Assembly (NCBI RefSeq): GCF_021474425.1
Contig: NZ_JAKEIP010000026.1
Coordinates: 1-60,878 of the forward strand
Length of the DNA: 60,878 nucleotides
Source of the DNA: Streptomyces muensis
GTDB taxonomy: Bacteria; Actinomycetota; Actinomycetes; Streptomycetales; Streptomycetaceae
Reading direction: 5' to 3'
Below the pieces are notes generated by a model. That model had not been told where the DNA came from and made no database searches. It was given only the letters and a program-made list of their open reading frames with translations. Positions 57,333-60,878 of the stretch are shown piece by piece. The position numbers and the translations under genes were made by a program. The stretch's first letter is position 1, and the number at the start of each line of letters is the position of its first letter.

Positions 57333-57809
57333 TTACGGGCGTCCCCGCTGGCCGCGCAGATGCTCGGCGATGGGCTTGAGGGCCTTGTCGAGCTCGGTCA
57401 GGGAATCGGGGGACAGCAGGTCGATGAAGTGCCTGCGCACCGACGCCACATGGTGCGGCGCGACCTTCTGCATCGTCTCCATGCCGTGCTCGGTGAGCAC
57501 CGCGTACAGCCCGCGGCGGTCGGACTCGCAGTTCTCACGCCGGACCAGGTTCGCGTTCTCCATCCGGGTGATCTGGTGGGACAGGCGGCTCTTGGACTGG
57601 AGGGTGGCGGACGCGAGGTCGCTCATCCGCATCCGTACGTCCTCCGACTCGGAGAGGTTCACCAGGATCTCGTAGTCGTTCATTGTCAGTCCGAACGGCT
57701 GCAGGTCCTTCTCGAGCTGGTACGTCAAGAGCCTGTTGACCTCCAGGTGGGTGCGCCAGGCGCACTGCTCCGCATCGGTCAGCCAGTGGGTGGCCGTCTC
57801 GGTCTCCAT
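57333..57809 (-). CDS. absC: MarR-family regulator AbsC
   Basis: 158 aa winged-helix dimer. LTMNDYEILVNLSES, MSDLASATLQSKSRLSHQITRMENANLVRRENCESDRRGLYAVLTEHG cover the MarR DNA-binding region. Length and position match AbsC (SCO5405) of S. coelicolor, a zinc-binding regulator of antibiotic and coelibactin genes. The upstream TTTCAACTTTTTAGGTAGACTT (57835-57814, minus strand) is the most AT-rich stretch nearby and probably holds promoter and operator. It converges with the kinase gene. Confidence 0.82.
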   Translation of the reverse strand: METETATHWLTDAEQCAWRTHLEVNRLLTYQLEKDLQPFGLTMNDYEILVNLSESEDVRMRMSDLASATLQSKSRLSHQITRMENANLVRRENCESDRRGLYAVLTEHGMETMQKVAPHHVASVRRHFIDLLSPDSLTELDKALKPIAEHLRGQRGRP

Positions 57810-57857
57810 GAATGAAGTCTACCTAAAAAGTTGAAAGGCGAACTAGCGAGGGTTTTC

Positions 57858-57894
57858 TGTGACATCGCGGTGTGCGCACACGTTCGATGTCACA
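57858..57894. promoter_or_regulatory. Long palindrome between the AIM24 operon and absC
   Basis: TGTGACATCG (57858-57867) and CGATGTCACA (57885-57894) are perfect inverted repeats; between them GTGTGCGCACAC (57870-57881) is itself a perfect palindrome. It may terminate the AIM24 operon or be an operator for absC. Confidence 0.6.
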
Positions 57895-57910
57895 CTCCGC
57901 AGACTACCGC

Positions 57911-58708
57911 TCACAGCCCGAAGCGACGCTGGAGGTCTCCGAGCTGTCCGGGAAGGCGCTGTGTACCGGCCGTCTGTGAAGGGCTTGTGTGCGTCCCGCC
58001 GGCACCCGGTACTCCGACCCCTGACGGAACCACCCCCGTGGCCTGCTCGGCCATCAGGGTCTCGGTCGACTGGAGCAGGACCGTACCGGCTCCGACGAAC
58101 TCGAACTGATGCTCCTCTCCGGAGGCCCCGCCGAGGCCTGTCAGTGCACGTAGACCGCCCATTACGCCGGTCATGTAGCCATGGTCGTAGTGGTGGCACG
58201 GCGACGGGCAGTCGGCCCAGCCGACGAGCGCCTGCGGGTCCACCCGGATCGGGGGTTCCATGAACACCACCGGACCGTTAGATGCGGCCACGAACTTTCC
58301 GGTTCCGATCAGTGTCAGAAAACCCGGCACGATCGATTGCTTGAGGGCAAGACTTGGCTGAAAAGCGAGCAGGTTGCCCGAGCGAATGGTCAGGTTGCCG
58401 TCTTCGAGGTCGTACGAATTGACGTCGAAGGCCCGGTCAGCGAGCAGCATCTTGCCGGAGCCCTCCGCCACCACCCAGTCGCTGGCGTGCAGTGGCGAAT
58501 GAAAGGACGTACGGACAAGCCGGTCGAGTCGCCCGTGCCCGACGCCGTTGAAGTCCATCTGTCCGTAGTAGGCGATCATCTTCCCCTTCTGCAGGAACCA
58601 CTGGCTCCCCTTGAGCTCCACGCAGAAGGTGTAGGCGTTGACGTTGTCGTCGGAGGGCAGCGTCATGGGGTCGAACACGGTCGGACCCGCCCCCGGGTAG
58701 TGGCTCAC
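57911..58708 (-). CDS. AIM24-family protein, paralogue 1
   Basis: 265 aa. Beta-rich domain of the AIM24/TIGR00266 type with VELKGSQWFLQKGKMIAYYGQMDF, ADRAFDVNSYDLEDGNLTIRSGNLLAF and a near C-terminal FEFVGAGTVLLQSTETL. It has a unique insert with WADCPSPCHHYDHG (Cys and His, possibly metal-binding) and a 45-residue Gly/Thr/Pro tail. Start ATG overlaps the stop of paralogue 2. Biochemical function of the bacterial family is unknown. Confidence 0.82.
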   Translation of the reverse strand: MSHYPGAGPTVFDPMTLPSDDNVNAYTFCVELKGSQWFLQKGKMIAYYGQMDFNGVGHGRLDRLVRTSFHSPLHASDWVVAEGSGKMLLADRAFDVNSYDLEDGNLTIRSGNLLAFQPSLALKQSIVPGFLTLIGTGKFVAASNGPVVFMEPPIRVDPQALVGWADCPSPCHHYDHGYMTGVMGGLRALTGLGGASGEEHQFEFVGAGTVLLQSTETLMAEQATGVVPSGVGVPGAGGTHTSPSQTAGTQRLPGQLGDLQRRFGL

Positions 58709-59355
58709 AGCTTCTCCTCCGACGCCTGGACGTACACCGCACCGCTCCCGCTGAGCTCCAGCTGGAACGCCTCACCGGAGCCCCGGCCCACCATGTCGCG
58801 CCAGCCCAGCGCGGTGGACAGCTTGTTGCGCACGTCGCCGTGGTGGGCGACGTAGGCCTGGGGGTCCACATGGACCGGCCGCTGCGGGGTGATCGGAATC
58901 TCGAACACTCCACCGTGTGCCATGACGGCCACGGCCCCGTGCCCCTTGAGGGTCGTGGTGAACAGCCCCTGCCCGCTGATCTGCCCCCGCACCATGCCCA
59001 TGACCCCGCCCTGCGAGCCGAGGAACATCGTGCCCTGCTGAAGCGTGCCCTCGAAGGCGAGGAGGCGGTCCGCCTCCACACACAGGGTGTCGCCGGAGAG
59101 GTTGATCACCTGGACGTGGTGGCCGCCGTGCCCGAAGAGCACGGTGCCGCTCCCCTCGACGCTCATCAGCGGGGTGTCCTCATTGGCGACCCGGCGCCCG
59201 ATCATCGACATGATCCCGCCCTGGCCGCCGGCCATGTTCGGGGTGAAGGACACCTCGCCCTTGTAGGCGAGCATGGCCCCGCGCTGGCTGAACAGCCGCT
59301 GACCCGGCATGACGGTCGCCTCGACCATCTTGGAGTTGATCTCGCGGAAGCCCAT
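58705..59355 (-). CDS. AIM24-family protein, paralogue 2
   Basis: 216 aa, the compact form: MPGQRLFSQRGAMLAYKGEVSFTPNM, VSGSGTVLFGHGG-like turns, INLSGDTLCVEADRLLAFEG, GQGLFTTTLKGHGAVAVMAHG, HVDPQAYVAHHGDV and a final FQLELSGSGAVYVQASEEKL. ATG 59355 is one base after the stop of paralogue 3. It gives the clearest view of the family repeat. No signal peptide or membrane segment. Confidence 0.85.
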   Translation of the reverse strand: MGFREINSKMVEATVMPGQRLFSQRGAMLAYKGEVSFTPNMAGGQGGIMSMIGRRVANEDTPLMSVEGSGTVLFGHGGHHVQVINLSGDTLCVEADRLLAFEGTLQQGTMFLGSQGGVMGMVRGQISGQGLFTTTLKGHGAVAVMAHGGVFEIPITPQRPVHVDPQAYVAHHGDVRNKLSTALGWRDMVGRGSGEAFQLELSGSGAVYVQASEEKL

Positions 59356-59356
59356 G

Positions 59357-59989
59357 TCACACGTCCCCCGCGATCGTGTTCCGCTCGCTCGGCTGTACGT
59401 ACACCAGCCCGTCCCCTTCGAACCGGATCTGGAAGGCCTCGCCCCCGCCCTCACCCATGAGCGTGCGGAACGTCACACCGGACTGGAAGGACTGCCGCAG
59501 ATTCCCCTGGTGGGCCACGTAGGCCCCCGGATCGACGGTCAGCGGGTACTGCGCGCTGACCCGCAGCACCACGGCCGGCCCGTCCGACATGATCGCCGCC
59601 TGTCCGTGCCCTTCGACGGTCGTGGTGAACAGCCCGTTGCCCTGCGAGGCGCCGCGCATCCCCGTGAAGCTGGTCCCCGTCCGCAGCCCCGCGTCCGTGG
59701 CGAGCAGATTGCTCGACTCCACGTACAGCTTGTCGCCCTGGAGGCTCACGAGGTTGATCTCGGAGGCCCGGTCCGCGAACCAGCACGTCCCATGCCCCTT
59801 CACCTCCATCACCGTCATCTGCTCACCGGTGAGCCGCCGGGTCACCATGCCCCGCAGGCCCTCACCGCCACCGCTCATCTTCTTGAAGGCCATCTGCCCG
59901 TCGTACGCGACCATCGAGCCGTTCTTCGCCTTCACGGCATCCCCGGTCATGTCGACGGCGAGCACCTTGCTGCCTTGCAGTCGGAACAT
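59357..59989 (-). CDS. AIM24-family protein, paralogue 3
   Basis: 210 aa, first gene of the three. FRLQGSKVLAVDMTGDAVKAKNGSMVAYDGQMAF, INLVSLQGDKLYVESSNLLATD, GNGLFTTTVEGHGQAAIMSDG, TVDPGAYVAHQGNL and IRFEGDGLVYVQPSE match paralogue 2 block by block. ATG 59989 (MFRLQGSK); GTG 59995 is possible. The three proteins must be made together and may form a hetero-oligomer. Confidence 0.85.
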   Translation of the reverse strand: MFRLQGSKVLAVDMTGDAVKAKNGSMVAYDGQMAFKKMSGGGEGLRGMVTRRLTGEQMTVMEVKGHGTCWFADRASEINLVSLQGDKLYVESSNLLATDAGLRTGTSFTGMRGASQGNGLFTTTVEGHGQAAIMSDGPAVVLRVSAQYPLTVDPGAYVAHQGNLRQSFQSGVTFRTLMGEGGGEAFQIRFEGDGLVYVQPSERNTIAGDV

Positions 59990-60106
59990 CGCCACGCAGC
60001 GAAGGTAGCCGCCGGTGCGCGGCGCCAACAGATCCTGAAGGTGGACTTCACCCCTGACGCCACCCCGAGGCAGACCCACCCCTCGGCGTTTGCCACAATG
60101 GACGAG

Positions 60107-60128
60107 GCTTGTGCTTGTATTCACAAGC
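60107..60128. promoter_or_regulatory. Inverted repeat between divergent AIM24 and DUF3817 genes
   Basis: GCTTGTG (60107-60113) and CACAAGC (60122-60128) flank CTTGTATT. It lies 62 bp before the DUF3817 start and 118 bp before the AIM24 operon, so it could control both. Confidence 0.4.
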
Positions 60129-60189
60129 TCGGGCCCGAGTGACCGACGTCTCTCCCTCAAACCCCCATCGAACCCACCGAAGGTGACCC

Positions 60190-60534
60190 GTGGACATCAA
60201 GACCGCCACCGCCCTCCGCCGCCTCCGTCTCGTCTCGGCCCCCGAGGCGGTGTCGTTCCTGCTCCTGCTCGTCTGCTCGGTGCTCAAGCGGACCACGGAC
60301 TTCAACGCGGTGCCCGTGATGGGTGCGGTTCACGGCGTCCTCTTCATCCTGTACGTGATCTTCTGGGCGGATGCCTGGAACCGTGCCAAGTGGCCGCTGA
60401 AGACCGCCGCCCTCTACTTCGTCCTCTCCGTCCTGCCGACCGGCGGGTTCTTCGCCGACCGCAGGCTCAAGCGTGAGGCGGAGGACGCGGTCATCGCCAC
60501 GCGCGCGCGTAAGGAAGGGATCGTCAACGCATGA
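60190..60534 (+). CDS. DUF3817 small membrane protein
   Basis: 114 aa with three hydrophobic segments (about 20-34, 41-60 and 70-86). [40 protein letters not shown] and [18 protein letters not shown] are family-typical. Function unknown. GTG 60190 with GAAGGTG upstream. Its stop overlaps the next start (ATGA). Confidence 0.85.
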   Translation: MDIKTATALRRLRLVSAPEAVSFLLLLVCSVLKRTTDFNAVPVMGAVHGVLFILYVIFWADAWNRAKWPLKTAALYFVLSVLPTGGFFADRRLKREAEDAVIATRARKEGIVNA

Positions 60535-60824
60535 TCGTCGCGTTCTCCGTGACTCCGCTGGGCGTCGGTGAGGACGTGGGGGAGTACGTCGCCGATGCCG
60601 TCCGGGTGGTCCGTGAGTCGGGTCTGCCCAATCGGACCGATGCGATGTTCACGTCCGTCGAGGGGGAGTGGGACGAGGTCATGGACGTGGTCAAGCGAGC
60701 CGTGGCCGCGGTCGAGGCCCGTGCGCCCCGTGTCTCCCTGGTCCTCAAGGCGGACATCCGCCCCGGGGTGACGGACGGCCTCACGTCCAAGGTCGAGACG
60801 GTGGAACGCCACCTGGCCGGCTAG
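60531..60824 (+). CDS. MTH1187-type thiamine-binding protein
   Basis: 97 aa ferredoxin-like fold of the former DUF77. [39 protein letters not shown] and [29 protein letters not shown] match the family, which binds thiamine or thiamine-like ligands. Translationally coupled to the DUF3817 gene. No thiamine genes are nearby. Confidence 0.88.
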   Translation: MIVAFSVTPLGVGEDVGEYVADAVRVVRESGLPNRTDAMFTSVEGEWDEVMDVVKRAVAAVEARAPRVSLVLKADIRPGVTDGLTSKVETVERHLAG

Positions 60825-60835
60825 CCGCCGTACCC

Positions 60836-60860
60836 AAGTCCCCGCTCCGACCGGGGACTT
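60836..60860 (+). terminator. Hairpin after the thiamine-binding protein gene
   Basis: AAGTCCCCG (60836-60844) and CGGGGACTT (60852-60860) form a 9-bp stem with a 7-base loop 12 bp after the stop codon. Confidence 0.7.
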
Positions 60861-60878
60861 CCACCCCTCTTCCTCGCC

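Overview
This 60.9 kb window is chromosomal DNA of a Streptomyces. GC content and GC3 are very high, GTG and TTG starts are common, and FilP and Scy (polar-growth coiled coils), AbsC, a LytR-CpsA-Psr protein and a secreted GH18 chitinase are all present. From memory, gene order matches the SCO5351-SCO5409 region of S. coelicolor. The backbone (ArgS-like, lysA, hom, thrC, thrB, rho, rpmE, prfA, prmC, Sua5/TsaC, wecA-like, atpIBEFHAGDC, DUF2550, cobalamin adenosyltransferase, nucS, methylmalonyl-CoA epimerase, thiolase) is also close to the Rv1292-Rv1323 order of M. tuberculosis. It is therefore an old actinobacterial core block with Streptomyces-specific genes inserted.

Layout. 1-6300: an ArgS-like protein without a catalytic core, then the aspartate-family genes lysA, hom, thrC and thrB. 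6300-19100: rho with a long leader, a secreted trypsin-like protease, an LCP protein, rpmE, prfA, prmC, a possible 20-codon mini-ORF, a Sua5/TsaC protein, a phosphatase-like protein whose 3' end is duplicated, glyA and a GlcNAc-1-phosphate transferase. 19400-27240: the complete F1Fo ATP synthase operon. 27390-32430: DUF2550, a chitinase with paired operator-like repeats, a NarL-type two-component system and a small membrane protein. 32430-34680: cobalamin adenosyltransferase, then an ABC exporter/TetR locus damaged at three or more points. 34810-42100: 3-hydroxybutyryl-CoA dehydrogenase, a STAS protein, a large STAND-like ATPase, NucS, a small conserved protein, a luciferase-like oxidoreductase with a TTA codon and a zinc-ribbon-like protein. 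42100-51250: two paralogous ABC-2 transporter pairs followed by filP and scy. 51480-54270: methylmalonyl-CoA epimerase, thiolase and MeaB. 54370-60824: a PepSY protein divergent from an OmpR-type two-component system (probably RapA1/RapA2), AbsC, three AIM24-family paralogues in one operon, a DUF3817 protein and an MTH1187-type thiamine-binding protein.

Functional themes: aspartate-family amino acid synthesis; transcription termination and translation (Rho, L31, RF1 and its methyltransferase PrmC); energy generation; B12-dependent propionate/methylmalonyl-CoA metabolism (adenosyltransferase, epimerase, MeaB, thiolase); mismatch repair by NucS; and tip growth (Scy/FilP).

No tRNA, rRNA, CRISPR array, IS element or prophage was seen. 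The most unusual points are the broken exporter/TetR locus, the phosphatase-like protein with Ser at the nucleophile position beside a 207-bp duplication, the three-AIM24 operon, the TTA-containing oxidoreductase gene, a palindromic element inserted in frame in a sensor kinase, and a receiver-domain fragment abutting the first gene. Several of these are deletion-type oddities, so assembly errors should be excluded before a biological reading.
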